DNA from: an uncultured bacterium
Lineage (GTDB): Bacteria; Spirochaetota; UBA4802; UB4802
Assembly (NCBI GenBank): GCA_937920495.1
Contig: CALEUQ010000018.1
Location: 28,436-92,435, forward strand
Direction: 5' to 3'
Length of the DNA: 64,000 nucleotides
Shown here piece after piece: positions 11,046 through 21,985 of this stretch. Position 1 is the stretch's first letter, and each line of letters opens with the position of its first letter. Below the pieces are notes generated by a model. That model was not told the origin of the DNA. It did no database searches and saw only the letters and a program-made list of their open reading frames with translations. The position numbers were made by a program, and so were the translations under genes.

Positions 11046-11585
11046 ATGAGTAAACCAGTTGTCGCAACTGCTTCATTGGCAGGATGTTTTGGATGCCATA
11101 TGTCCATCCTGGACATTGATGATAGAATTTTGAAATTAATTGAATTGGTTGAATTTAACAAATCACCTATTGATGATATTAAAACTTTTACCAAACAATG
11201 TGATATTGGATTGATAGAAGGTGGGTGCTGCAATAGTGAGAATGTTGAAAATCTTAAGTTATTCCGCAAGAATTGTAAAATACTTATATCAGTTGGCGAA
11301 TGTGCTATTATGGGTGGATTACCAGCTATGCGCAATGGTATTCCAGTGAAAGAATGCCTGGAAGAAGCATACTTAAAATCCCCAACAGTTGATGATAATA
11401 TCATTCCAAATGATGATGAATTGCCAATGATTCTGGACAGAGTATATCCATGTCATGAGATAGTTAAAATAGATTATTTCTTACCGGGATGCCCACCCCG
11501 TGCAGATTTAATCTGGGAAGCATTGGTAGCACTTCTTACTGGCAAAGAATTAGATTTGCCGTATGAAGTAGTAAAGTTTGACTAA
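11046..11585 (+). CDS. hoxY: [NiFe] hydrogenase small subunit HoxY
   Basis: SLAGCFGCHMSILDID, EGGCCNSEN, VGECAIMGGLPA, LPGCPPRAD. Confidence 0.93.
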   Translation: MSKPVVATASLAGCFGCHMSILDIDDRILKLIELVEFNKSPIDDIKTFTKQCDIGLIEGGCCNSENVENLKLFRKNCKILISVGECAIMGGLPAMRNGIPVKECLEEAYLKSPTVDDNIIPNDDELPMILDRVYPCHEIVKIDYFLPGCPPRADLIWEALVALLTGKELDLPYEVVKFD

Positions 11586-11609
11586 TTCTGTTTTAGGAGA
11601 TGAAAGCTT

Positions 11610-13058
11610 ATGGCTAGAAAAATAACAATAGAACCTGTAACAAGGGTTGAAGGTCATGGTAAAGTGACTATTCAGCTTGATCCTCAGAACAATGTACTTG
11701 AATCTCGTTTTCATATTGTTGAATTCAGAGGATTTGAACGTTTTGTGCAGGGCAGACCCTACTGGGAAGCACCAGTGTTGGTACAGCGCCTTTGTGGAAT
11801 TTGCCCTGTCAGCCATCATTTAGCAGCAGCTAAAGCAATGGATGTTATTGTTGGTGTTGGACCAGATGGTTTGACACCCACTGCAGAAAAAATGCGAAGG
11901 CTAATGCACTATGGACAGATGTTCCAGTCACATGCGTTGCATTTCTTCCATTTGGTATCCCCGGATTTGTTGTTTGGAATTGATGCAGATCCTGCAATAC
12001 GAAATGTCATTGGTGTTGCTATGAAATTCCCTGATCTGGCAGTACAGGGTGTTATGATGCGTAAGTTTGGCCAGGAGATAATCAGGGCAACAGCAGGTAA
12101 AAAGATACATGGTACAGGAGCAATTCCAGGTGGTATCAACAAAAACTTAACTGTCCAGGAAAGGGATGAGTTCCTTAAGGGCTCTGATCCTATGAACATT
12201 AAGAAAATGATAGAGTGGTCACTTGGCGCAATAAACTTTTTCAAAGATTATCACAAAAAGAATAAAGATTTTATCGATAACTTTGCAACATTCCCATCAA
12301 ATCACCTTAGCCTTGTACGTAAAGATGGTGCACTTGATCTTTACCATGGGGTACTACGTGCAGTTGATGCGGAAGGCAAGAAAATATTAAATGATGTGGA
12401 TTATCAGGAGTATCTCAAATATATTGGCGAAGAGGTGCGTTCCTGGAGCTACATGAAATTCCCATATCTTAAGTCTTTGGGTAAAAAAGATGGGTGGTAT
12501 AGGGTTGGACCTTTAGCACGACTCAATACTGCTGATTTTATACCAACTCCTTTAGCTCAAAAAGAATTTGAAGAATTCAAAGCATATACAAATGGCAAAC
12601 CCAATAATATGTCGATGCATATGCATTGGGCAAGGCTTATTGAGTTATTACACTCAGCAGAAATGATTGAACAACTTCTAAACGATCCTGATCTTCAGGG
12701 TGATAAGCTTGTAACCAGGGGCACCAAGGTCAAGGAGGGGGTTGGACTGATTGAGGCACCACGAGGTACTTTATTCCATCACTATCGCATAAATGATGAT
12801 GACCAAATTGTAATGGCTAATCTTATTGTATCTACTACCAATAATAATGAACCAATGAACAGAGCAGTCAACTGGGTAGCCGTTAATCAAATCAGTGGCA
12901 AAAAGGAAATCACTGAAGGTATGCTTAACGCAGTTGAAGTGGCAATACGTGCATATGACCCATGTTTAAGTTGTGCAACACATGCCATTGGGAAAATGCC
13001 TCTGGAAGTTACATTAGTTGATGCTGATGGCAAAGTTGTAGATCAGAAAAGGAAATAA
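11610..13058 (+). CDS. hoxH: [NiFe] hydrogenase large subunit HoxH
   Basis: L1 RLCGICPVSHH and L2 DPCLSCATHAIGKMPL, with a C-terminal extension. Confidence 0.95.
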   Translation: MARKITIEPVTRVEGHGKVTIQLDPQNNVLESRFHIVEFRGFERFVQGRPYWEAPVLVQRLCGICPVSHHLAAAKAMDVIVGVGPDGLTPTAEKMRRLMHYGQMFQSHALHFFHLVSPDLLFGIDADPAIRNVIGVAMKFPDLAVQGVMMRKFGQEIIRATAGKKIHGTGAIPGGINKNLTVQERDEFLKGSDPMNIKKMIEWSLGAINFFKDYHKKNKDFIDNFATFPSNHLSLVRKDGALDLYHGVLRAVDAEGKKILNDVDYQEYLKYIGEEVRSWSYMKFPYLKSLGKKDGWYRVGPLARLNTADFIPTPLAQKEFEEFKAYTNGKPNNMSMHMHWARLIELLHSAEMIEQLLNDPDLQGDKLVTRGTKVKEGVGLIEAPRGTLFHHYRINDDDQIVMANLIVSTTNNNEPMNRAVNWVAVNQISGKKEITEGMLNAVEVAIRAYDPCLSCATHAIGKMPLEVTLVDADGKVVDQKRK

Positions 13059-13060
13059 GC

Positions 13061-13543
13061 ATGATGAATAATGTTAAGTGCCTGGTGTATGGATATGGCA
13101 ATCCTGGAAGACAGGATGATGGGCTGGGTGTTGAGCTTGCATTAATGATTGAAAATAATGAACGTTTGAGCAAGTATGCTGATGTGGATTATAATTATCA
13201 ACTTAACATTGAAGATGCATTGACTATTTCAGAATATGATCTTGTTATCTTTGCTGATGCTGCACTTAACATTGACAAATCTTTTGAATTCAAAAAGATT
13301 CAGCCGGCCCATTCAATAACGTTTACAACACATGAACTGTCGGCTGAATCTTTGCTTGCACTCTGCCAGGATCTATATAATAAAAATCCTGAAAGTTATA
13401 TTCTGGCTATACGTGGGTATGAGTGGGAAATGGGCTTGCCTATGACCAGTAGGGCAAAGTCCAATCTGAATGATGCATATATTTTTTTAACAGATTTTAT
13501 TGAGAACCACTTTGCTGTCTGTGAAGCGAGCAAAGGAATTTAA
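13061..13543 (+). CDS. hoxW: Hydrogenase maturation endopeptidase
   Basis: YGNPGRQDDGLG motif and position immediately after hoxH. Confidence 0.85.
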   Translation: MMNNVKCLVYGYGNPGRQDDGLGVELALMIENNERLSKYADVDYNYQLNIEDALTISEYDLVIFADAALNIDKSFEFKKIQPAHSITFTTHELSAESLLALCQDLYNKNPESYILAIRGYEWEMGLPMTSRAKSNLNDAYIFLTDFIENHFAVCEASKGI

Positions 13544-13570
13544 TTTAATTATTAACCAGGAGCGATAAGT

Positions 13571-13945
13571 ATGGCAAATAAGAAAGTTATTTTAGTAATT
13601 GATGATGATCCGGATATTTTAGATTCTATTAAGGCTATTCTTTCAGCAAATGGATTTGATGTTGTTACTGCAATGAGTGGAAAAGAGGGTATTGATGCTG
13701 TTGCCAGTAGCACACCAGATCTCATTTTATGTGACATGATGATGGAAAGAATAGATGCAGGGACAAAGGTAGCGCAAGAAATTAAAAAAAGCAATCCTTC
13801 AATACCAATTTATCTTTTAAGCAGTATTGGAACCGCAACTGCAACCAATATCGAAATCGATAAATTGGGTTTTAACGGTGTTTTTCAGAAACCAGTTAAT
13901 CCAGATAATCTGGTGTCAACTATCAAGAAAGCGCTTAATATGTAG
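13571..13945 (+). CDS. Stand-alone response regulator receiver protein
   Basis: IDDDPDI...LILCDMMM...SS...KP receiver signature, no output domain. Confidence 0.9.
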   Translation: MANKKVILVIDDDPDILDSIKAILSANGFDVVTAMSGKEGIDAVASSTPDLILCDMMMERIDAGTKVAQEIKKSNPSIPIYLLSSIGTATATNIEIDKLGFNGVFQKPVNPDNLVSTIKKALNM

Positions 13946-13958
13946 TAACTATCGCACA
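13944..13958 (-). repeat. Dispersed motif TGTGCGATAGTTACT
   Basis: Exact 15-mer on minus strand, immediately after response regulator stop. Confidence 0.8.
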
Positions 13959-13984
13959 ACATTATTAAATTATTTGGTATAATA

Positions 13985-14018
13985 AAAAAGCGGGTAATAA
14001 ACAACCCGCTTTTTTTTA
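13985..14018. terminator. Bidirectional rho-independent terminator
   Basis: AAAAAGCGGGT-AATAAACA-ACCCGCTTTTT between convergent genes. Confidence 0.9.
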
Positions 14019-14035
14019 TATGAGATAGTTACTGG

Positions 14036-15220
14036 TTATTTATCCAGCGCTTTTACCGCAGGTAACACTTTGCCCTCCATCAACTCTAAGAACGCGCCGC
14101 CTGCAGTGGAGATATATGTCATCTTATCAGCATAACCAGAAGCATTAATTGCTGCACCGGTATCACCACCACCAATTACGCTGGTACAACCAGAATTGGC
14201 CACAACCCTGGCAATTTCATTTGTGCCTTCGGCAAATTCTTTTGTTTCAAAAGCACCTAATGGGCCATTCCATATAACTGTCTTTGAATGTTGTATAATT
14301 TCTGCAAACTTTTTGCGGGTGTTTGGGCCAATGTCAACACCTTCTTTATTGTCAGGAATATTGGTAATAGGCACCACTTCCTTGCCTTCGGGGCTGTCAA
14401 ATTTATTAGCCACAACAATATCTTCGGGCAATATTAAGTTGACATTATGCTTTTTAGCCAGTTCGATAATTTCCTTTGCTGTATCAAGCTGGTCATCTTC
14501 TACTACCGATTTTCCAATATTATATCCTAATGCCTTTAAAAATGTATATGACATACCACCGCCAACAAGAAGATTATCAACTTTTGGAATGATATTTTTA
14601 AGTACATCAATTTTTGTGGAAATCTTAACACCGCCTATAATTGCTGTAACAGGTTTTTCTGGCTGTACCAGTGCCTTTTTAAAATATTCCAGTTCGTCTT
14701 TCATTAAAAAGCCTGCAACACATTCTTTAACATACCGTGTAATAGCTTCATTAGAAGCGTGACCACGGTGGGCAGTTGCAAATGCATCATTCACATACAC
14801 GTCGGCTAATGAACCAAGCATTTTGCCAAAGTTCTCATCATTTTTTTCTTCTTCCGGATAAAAGCGTATATTTTCCAGAAGTGCTACATCACCGGGCTTT
14901 AATTTGTTGATATCATCCTGAATGCCCTGTGTGATAGGTTTATCAATAAACAGCACATCTTTTTTTAGTAATTCTGAAAGTCGTTTGGCCACAGGTTTTA
15001 ATGACATTTCAGGAACTGGTTTACCTTTTGGTCTTCCTAAGTGCGATACCAAAATTACTGTTGCATTTTGTTTTAAACAGTATTCAATAGTTGGCAATGT
15101 TGATGTGATTCTGGTATCGTCAGTAATATTCATATTCTTATCGTACGGAACATTAAAATCGGCACGTATGAAAACTTTTTTATTACTGACATCAATCTGG
15201 TCCAGATATTTTATAGCCAT
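14036..15220 (-). CDS. pgk: Phosphoglycerate kinase
   Basis: VFIRADFNVPYD, ILVSHLGRPKG, GGGDTGAA. Confidence 0.96.
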   Translation of the reverse strand: MAIKYLDQIDVSNKKVFIRADFNVPYDKNMNITDDTRITSTLPTIEYCLKQNATVILVSHLGRPKGKPVPEMSLKPVAKRLSELLKKDVLFIDKPITQGIQDDINKLKPGDVALLENIRFYPEEEKNDENFGKMLGSLADVYVNDAFATAHRGHASNEAITRYVKECVAGFLMKDELEYFKKALVQPEKPVTAIIGGVKISTKIDVLKNIIPKVDNLLVGGGMSYTFLKALGYNIGKSVVEDDQLDTAKEIIELAKKHNVNLILPEDIVVANKFDSPEGKEVVPITNIPDNKEGVDIGPNTRKKFAEIIQHSKTVIWNGPLGAFETKEFAEGTNEIARVVANSGCTSVIGGGDTGAAINASGYADKMTYISTAGGAFLELMEGKVLPAVKALDK

Positions 15221-15312
15221 AATCCACCCCTTTTTTAATTAAATTGATAGCATAATTATAATATACAACAGTTACCAACAGTACACAAGAAATATCAAAT
15301 ATTGTCAAATAG

Positions 15313-16311
15313 TTATTGCGATAGTTCCTTTCGCTTTTTACGAATAACAATAAATTTAGAAATTACTATCGATAGTTCATATAACAGCATCAAAGGTACT
15401 GCAACAAGAGTCAGTGTTAAAGGGTCAGTGGTTGGTGTTATCACTGCTGCAAATATCCATATCAGTACTATTGCATATTTCCTCTTACTGATTAAAAATG
15501 AAGGTGATACAATACCAATACGTGTTAATATCATAATGATGATAGGCATTTCAAATGTAATACCAATGGCTACTGCAAAAAGAATAGCAAAATTAAAATA
15601 TTTAGAAGCATTTATCATATTTTCCATATCAGGAGGGGTAAAGCTTAGTAGCACTTTGATAGATAGAGGTAGTAAATAAAAATATGTTGCGCTAAGACCT
15701 GCATAAAATAGAATTACTGCCGCTGCAATAGAATATACTGCAAATTTTCTGTTATCAATATCAATCGCGGGTTTTATGTATTGCCATACATGATATACAA
15801 GTAACGGTAAACCAATCAACAATCCCATTATAAACGATGCCTTAATCCGCAATACAAACCCTTCAACTAAATTAAAAATATTCAATTTATAACCTGACTC
15901 TAAAAATGGTTTGTTAATGGCATCAAGCAAAATGTCAGAGAAATAAAATCCCAGAACAGTCAATACTATAATAGTAACCAATACAATTAGCAATCTGGAA
16001 CGAAATTCATCCAGATGATCAACTATATTCATTGGCTTATCTCCACGACGCAGTGCATCGGGATCTACTTCAACTTCTTCGTCTGAATTGGTGTTTGCAT
16101 CTTCATCAGCTTCTTTGATCAATGCTTCAATAAGGTTTTTTTCTGGCTTTTTTTTATCTTTTTCTGTATCAGTGCTCTGTGGTTGTGATTTCTCTACAGC
16201 ATTTTTCTTTTTTGTAGATTTAATTTTACTATCTGTAGATTCTTTTTTCCCTTTAGATTTTACTACACTTTTTTTCTTCTTAACGTTTTTAGGATCTTTT
16301 TCTTTTGCCAA
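15313..16311 (-). CDS. tatC: Sec-independent translocase TatC with long charged N-terminal extension
   Basis: MNIVDHLDEFRSRLL...TPPDMENM...GIVSPSFLISKRKYAIVLIWIFAAVITPT. Confidence 0.9.
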   Translation of the reverse strand: MAKEKDPKNVKKKKSVVKSKGKKESTDSKIKSTKKKNAVEKSQPQSTDTEKDKKKPEKNLIEALIKEADEDANTNSDEEVEVDPDALRRGDKPMNIVDHLDEFRSRLLIVLVTIIVLTVLGFYFSDILLDAINKPFLESGYKLNIFNLVEGFVLRIKASFIMGLLIGLPLLVYHVWQYIKPAIDIDNRKFAVYSIAAAVILFYAGLSATYFYLLPLSIKVLLSFTPPDMENMINASKYFNFAILFAVAIGITFEMPIIIMILTRIGIVSPSFLISKRKYAIVLIWIFAAVITPTTDPLTLTLVAVPLMLLYELSIVISKFIVIRKKRKELSQ

Positions 16312-16694
16312 TGTTCTACTCCATACATTAATTAATTGTTATGTGAAAAAAATTATATTATTACAATTTTAGATAAGGTTAATATGTAATTAACAATAAA
16401 AAAAGTATTTTTCAACGCATTAACTAATAGAATAAAATACACCTTGCTACCTGCGGCGATTATTTTTATTGTAAATTATGTTTAAAATAATTTCAGAGAA
16501 TAATGTGTGGAAACTGTTAAAAATTTGTCAAGTGTTAATCGCAATATGTAATTATAGCATACAGTGCGTTTATGGTTTATGTCTTGACAGGTGGCGGTTT
16601 TTATAGTTTAATCGTAATTATTCCAAAATGCTTGTGCGTAGCAAATGATTGATTACATAGACTGTAAATTCTACTAAAGAGTAGTAATAATAAA

Positions 16695-19600
16695 ATGTTT
16701 AACCGTTATAAATATCTCAATGTAATCAAGACTCCTATAATTGTGTGCGACAATTCCGGAAAGATAAAATATATCAATTTATCTTGTCTGAACAATATGC
16801 ATCTTCCTATAATTGAACAGGACATTAAAAAAAAACATATTTTCGATATTTTTTTGCTAAACAATTTTCAGCAGCAAGAGATTTATAAAGTATTAAACAA
16901 CATAATACAGGAGAATAGAATACTAACCGATACGTTTGAATTATTTATCAGTCGTATTAATAAGAATCGTTTATTGGTACAAATTAATAAAAAACGAATA
17001 CAACATTTAAAGAATTCAAATCATAGCGAAGAAAAAGAAGACAATATAAAATTTTCATCAGCACCATTTTTTTCTGCTTTTGATCTACTTGATGATCTAA
17101 TCCACATTACAGATGAAAAAGGATTAATAGTTTTTGCTAATAAAGCAATAAACAAATTATTTGGAGATATTAAAGGGCAATATTGTTACAAAATATTTGG
17201 TTGTAATGATGATTATTGTCCTGATTGTAAATTAGATCTGGTGTTAGATGGCAATACTATTAGATATGAAGTAAAGTTGAACAAAAATAATCAATATTAT
17301 GATGTCATCAATTCACCATTTGTTGATTTTGATGGCAATGTCTATAAAATTTCTATAATGAGGAATTTGGAGGAAATAGTTGAGAAGCAGAATACATTAG
17401 TATTATTTCAAAACGCTATAAACAGGTCACGAAATTTAGTTTGTTTTGCAAATGAGAATGGAGAAATATTATATGCCAATGATACTTTCATAAAATATTT
17501 TGGTGAAGATTATAAAGAAAAAAATAATATATTGAAATTAATGAATTATTCAAAAGATGATATATACAAATTCACCGACAATACAGAAATAAAGGTGAAG
17601 TTTGGTGATAATGAAGTTTATTTAAAAGTATTTATTTATCCCATACAATCTTTAAATAATGAAACAATATTTGTCTTTATTGCAAGTGATATTACTGATT
17701 TAAAAAAGTTAGAAAATAAAATCGCAATTGAAAAAAATTATTTTAAAAGCATTATTGACAACACCATTGATGGATTTTTTGTTATTGATAAAAATCAAAA
17801 AATCATAGATTGTAATCCATCCTTTCAAAAAATGTTTAATATACCTCTGGATAGTTTGGGTACAATAACATTAGCAGAACTTTTTGATCCCCCATATAAA
17901 AGAGAATTTGAAAAAAAGATAAATTATCTTAAAAAATCCCGCATATCTCAAATAACTGAAGTGAGCAGTTCAAACAACGGATTTAAAAATTACATAATAA
18001 GTTTAAACTATCTGTTTACATCTGAAGGCAATGATGAACAATGCTATGGATTTGTTAAAGATATTACTGATATTACCCGACTCCACAAGATTATAGAGAA
18101 TGAAAGAAATTATAACAGAAGAATAATTGAAACTGTCACATTAGGTTTTGTGGTGATTAATGAATTTGGCGAGATTATTGATTACAATAATGCATTTCTA
18201 CATTTAATAGGTCGCTCTGGCAAAAACGTGAAAGGTGAAATGTTCAGTGCATATATTACGCCAATTGATAAAGGAAACATGGATGTTCTACCAATCTCTT
18301 CTCCAGAAATGTTATTGGATTTTGAAGCTATTGTGCAAACTGCCGATGGTGAGGAAAAAAATGTAATAGTATCAATGTCTAAGTTATATGACATTTTGGG
18401 TAATTATCTGGGAAATTTTGCATTTATCCGCGATATTACCCATCAGAAAAAAATTGAAAATGCCATTGTAAAACAATCCCGTCAGATTATTGAATTAGTA
18501 AATTCATTAACTCAATTTAGTGCAAGTATTGTTCGTATCGATGATTTAAATAATTTATTAATTCAAATTCATTCATTTATACAAAACATATTCAATCCTG
18601 AATATGTAGAAATTCTTGTGAATTCCAATGATATGTATATAAGCCATAAGTTTATAGATGATGAACATATAGTGAATAATACAGAAATAAGTTATAAAAC
18701 TTCCTTTATTATCCAGAAATTAACAAAAAGCAAGACTATCCTTTTAATAACAAATCCAAATATAGAATTGAATGACGAGGATCAATTGCTCTTTAATGAT
18801 ATTATAATGTATAAAAATATAATTTTCACACCTATTTTTATTGGCAAAGATCTTAAAATAATTATCATTGTGGCTTTCAGCAAACAGGTAGAAGTTGTAA
18901 ATAATGTTATCGTAACTATTTTAACCGGCGTTGCTAATTTGATTGCAATTGCTTTTGAAAAAATAACTTCTATAGCAGAACAGATAAAAATGAAGGAAGC
19001 CCTTGATAGATATGAAAAATTAGTTGCTATAGGTAGAATAATAGCAGGTGTGGCACATGAAATAAATAATCCATTGTCAATCATGCAGTTAGATATTGCT
19101 GAATTGGATCAAAAACTTGATGAAGGTGATTATGATAAGGAAATTAAAGATATTATCAAGTCTTTACTGGAAGAAATACAGCGTATAAGTAATATTGTTA
19201 AGCAGCTTAAAGATTATGCAAAACCTGCAGCATTAAGTGATGATATTATAAATCTCAATGAAATATTTAGAACGTATCCTTTAAAGATCCTTTCCAAAAA
19301 TATTCAAAAGAAAGGTATTCCCATTAATATAAATACACCAAAACAAAAAATATATGTAAAAATGCCTCTAACACGATTAATTCAGGTGGTTATGAATGTC
19401 CTTACTAACGCAGAAGATGCCGTTTTGGAAAAAGGTGATGGAAGTATAACTATTGATATATCAAGTGAAAAGAAAGATGATAAATATTTTGCGCGCTTAT
19501 CTATAAAAGATACCGGGATAGGAATTCATGAAGAAAATAAACATTTATTATTTGAACCATTTTTCACCACAAAACCTAAAGAAGGCACAGGATTAGGATT

Positions 19601-19712
19601 ATCAATTTCATATTCTATAATAAAGAGCTACGATGGAGAAATAGAGATAGATAGCAAGCGCGGTTTAGGAACAGAAGTTATTATATTATTACCCATTTAT
19701 AAAAAAAATTGA
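16695..19712 (+). CDS. Multi-PAS sensor histidine kinase
   Basis: Repeated PAS segments, GRIIAGVAHEINNPLSIM H-box, DTGIGI and GTGLGLSISYSII ATPase motifs. Confidence 0.92.
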   Translation: MFNRYKYLNVIKTPIIVCDNSGKIKYINLSCLNNMHLPIIEQDIKKKHIFDIFLLNNFQQQEIYKVLNNIIQENRILTDTFELFISRINKNRLLVQINKKRIQHLKNSNHSEEKEDNIKFSSAPFFSAFDLLDDLIHITDEKGLIVFANKAINKLFGDIKGQYCYKIFGCNDDYCPDCKLDLVLDGNTIRYEVKLNKNNQYYDVINSPFVDFDGNVYKISIMRNLEEIVEKQNTLVLFQNAINRSRNLVCFANENGEILYANDTFIKYFGEDYKEKNNILKLMNYSKDDIYKFTDNTEIKVKFGDNEVYLKVFIYPIQSLNNETIFVFIASDITDLKKLENKIAIEKNYFKSIIDNTIDGFFVIDKNQKIIDCNPSFQKMFNIPLDSLGTITLAELFDPPYKREFEKKINYLKKSRISQITEVSSSNNGFKNYIISLNYLFTSEGNDEQCYGFVKDITDITRLHKIIENERNYNRRIIETVTLGFVVINEFGEIIDYNNAFLHLIGRSGKNVKGEMFSAYITPIDKGNMDVLPISSPEMLLDFEAIVQTADGEEKNVIVSMSKLYDILGNYLGNFAFIRDITHQKKIENAIVKQSRQIIELVNSLTQFSASIVRIDDLNNLLIQIHSFIQNIFNPEYVEILVNSNDMYISHKFIDDEHIVNNTEISYKTSFIIQKLTKSKTILLITNPNIELNDEDQLLFNDIIMYKNIIFTPIFIGKDLKIIIIVAFSKQVEVVNNVIVTILTGVANLIAIAFEKITSIAEQIKMKEALDRYEKLVAIGRIIAGVAHEINNPLSIMQLDIAELDQKLDEGDYDKEIKDIIKSLLEEIQRISNIVKQLKDYAKPAALSDDIINLNEIFRTYPLKILSKNIQKKGIPININTPKQKIYVKMPLTRLIQVVMNVLTNAEDAVLEKGDGSITIDISSEKKDDKYFARLSIKDTGIGIHEENKHLLFEPFFTTKPKEGTGLGLSISYSIIKSYDGEIEIDSKRGLGTEVIILLPIYKKN

Positions 19713-20113
19713 ATAAATATACCTTGCCACATTAATTTATTACCCTCTTCCCGGAATTTTTAGAAATAAGATCTATCAAAAGCACATTACAATGTTGCGT
19801 TAATTTCTTATTCAAAAAAAACTCTACTTATGAATGATAGTATTGCATAAAAAGATTGTTTTAATAAAAACTGCGTAGTTCTGATGTCAGTTTTATAGCA
19901 CAATATATGTATTTCCTGAAACAAGAACCCCGGATCTAAAATTCTGGAATGAGCCATAATTTTTTACTATCAAATTAATATGCATTTAATATGAAAAATT
20001 ATTAATTCGTGAATATAAATAATATGTTGACATAAAAAATATAATATTCACATATAATAAAAAATAAATTTATTAATTATTGTATATATAAATTATATTA
20101 CATGGAGGATGTT

Positions 20114-21928
20114 ATGATTCAGTATGCAGAAACATCAATGCCTGCAATTTTTCAAAAACAAGTTAAAAACTTAGGCGATCAGGGATGTGTTGCCTATAAA
20201 AAAGGTGGTGTATATGTTGATCTATCATGGAAGCAAATGGATCAGCTTGTACGCAATTTTGCGTATTATCTTTTATCGTTGGGAATAAAGAAAGGTGATA
20301 AAATTGCACTTTTTTCTCCTAACCGCTATGAATGGTTTGTTGCAGATATGGCAATTTTATCAATTGGAGCAGTAAATGTACCAATTTATGCAACCAATTC
20401 ATCAGAAGAAGCATATTATATTATTGATAATTCAGATAGTGTAGTGTGTATTGCTGGAACAGAAGATCACTTAGAAAGAATTTTAAAAGTAAAAAAAAGA
20501 TTACCCAAAGTTAAGCAGATAATAGTTTTTGATGAAATAAAAAATAAAAAGCCAGGTGTCATAACTCTATCTCAGGCTATAGAAAAAGGAAAAACATACA
20601 AGAATAAACAAGAATTTGATAAAAGGATTAGGTCAATTAAGAAAAGTGATCTGGCCACCATTATTTATACATCAGGTACTACCGGTAATCCCAAAGGAGT
20701 AATGCTAACGCACGGAAATTTTGTTGCAAATGTTAATCAAATATTATATGATTTTAGCGATTATGTAACTTATCAGGATGTTTGTTTATCATTCCTGCCG
20801 TTATCTCATTCTCTTGAACGGACTGCTGGGTATTATCTGGCTGTGGCTGGTGGTGCTAAGATAGCCTATGCCCAAGATTTTTCAACCGTACCTCAAAACC
20901 TTGCTGAAATCAGACCCAATTTTATAGTCAGCGTACCACGACTTTATGAAAAAATTCATGCTGGCATACTTGCCAGGGCTGCTGATGTCAAAGGCATTAA
21001 GAAAGCTTTGTTTAACTGGTCACTATATGTTGCAAAGAAGAATACTCCGTATGTGTGCCAGGACAAAAAGCCTAAAGGACTATTGGGCTTGCAGGTTAAA
21101 TTAGCAGATAAGCTCATCTGGTCAAAACTAAAAGCTGCATTAGGTTTTGATAGAATACGAATAGCTGTATCGGGTGGTGGTCCTTTAGCTGTTTCGGATG
21201 CAGAGTTTTTCTTGGGAATGGGTATTATTATTTTAGAAGGTTTTGGGCTTACAGAAACAACCCCTGTGACTAACGTAAACAGACCTGGTATGATACAACC
21301 TGGATCTGTTGGACCTGCTTTAAAGGATACCATTATTAAAATTGCAGATGATGGTGAAATTTTAATAAAAGGACCACAGGTAATGAAAGGGTATTACAAA
21401 AATCCAAAAGCAACCAAAGAGGTCTTTACTAAAGACGGTTTTTTCAAAACTGGTGACATTGGTGTAATCGATGAAAAGGGCAGGTTATATATTACAGGCA
21501 GAATAAAGGACATTATTGTTACAGCGGGTGGAAAAAACATCTCACCGCAAAATATTGAAAATAGCCTGAAAGAATCAAAGTATATTGAACAGGTAGCTGT
21601 AATAGGCGATAGAAGAAAATACCTCTCCGCACTCATTATTCCAGCTTTTGAAGAACTTGGTAAGTGGGCTAAAAGAAAAGGAATACAATTTACAAATAAT
21701 AAAGAACTTATAGAAAATGAACAGGTAAATGACTTAATAGCGCAGGAAGTTCAGAAATATACCAAACAATTTTCACGAGTTGAGCAGATACGAAAATTTA
21801 AATTGTTAGAAGCTGAATGGAGCCAGGCTAGCGGTGAACTTACTCCTACATTAAAGGTTAAACGTCGTGTTATTGAACAGAAATATGCAAAAGAAATAGA
21901 ATCAATGTATCCAAAAGAAATTGAATAA
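20114..21928 (+). CDS. Long-chain acyl-CoA synthetase (AMP-dependent)
   Basis: IIYTSGTTGNPKGVMLTHGN, GFGLTETTP, FKTGDIG; start moved downstream of GGAGG. Confidence 0.9.
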   Translation: MIQYAETSMPAIFQKQVKNLGDQGCVAYKKGGVYVDLSWKQMDQLVRNFAYYLLSLGIKKGDKIALFSPNRYEWFVADMAILSIGAVNVPIYATNSSEEAYYIIDNSDSVVCIAGTEDHLERILKVKKRLPKVKQIIVFDEIKNKKPGVITLSQAIEKGKTYKNKQEFDKRIRSIKKSDLATIIYTSGTTGNPKGVMLTHGNFVANVNQILYDFSDYVTYQDVCLSFLPLSHSLERTAGYYLAVAGGAKIAYAQDFSTVPQNLAEIRPNFIVSVPRLYEKIHAGILARAADVKGIKKALFNWSLYVAKKNTPYVCQDKKPKGLLGLQVKLADKLIWSKLKAALGFDRIRIAVSGGGPLAVSDAEFFLGMGIIILEGFGLTETTPVTNVNRPGMIQPGSVGPALKDTIIKIADDGEILIKGPQVMKGYYKNPKATKEVFTKDGFFKTGDIGVIDEKGRLYITGRIKDIIVTAGGKNISPQNIENSLKESKYIEQVAVIGDRRKYLSALIIPAFEELGKWAKRKGIQFTNNKELIENEQVNDLIAQEVQKYTKQFSRVEQIRKFKLLEAEWSQASGELTPTLKVKRRVIEQKYAKEIESMYPKEIE

Positions 21929-21950
21929 ATGGAATTGGGTTAATAAATTA

Positions 21951-21977
21951 TAAGGCCAGGTTTTAAGCCTGGCCTTA
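21951..21977. terminator. Bidirectional terminator hairpin
   Basis: TAAGGCCAGG-TTTTAAG-CCTGGCCTTA between convergent genes. Confidence 0.8.
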
Positions 21978-21985
21978 CTATATTG

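Noticed and set aside
16695-19712. PAS histidine kinase as regulator of the hydrogenase operon via the stand-alone receiver at 13571
   Set aside because: Separated by pgk and tatC on the opposite strand; proximity alone is not enough evidence.
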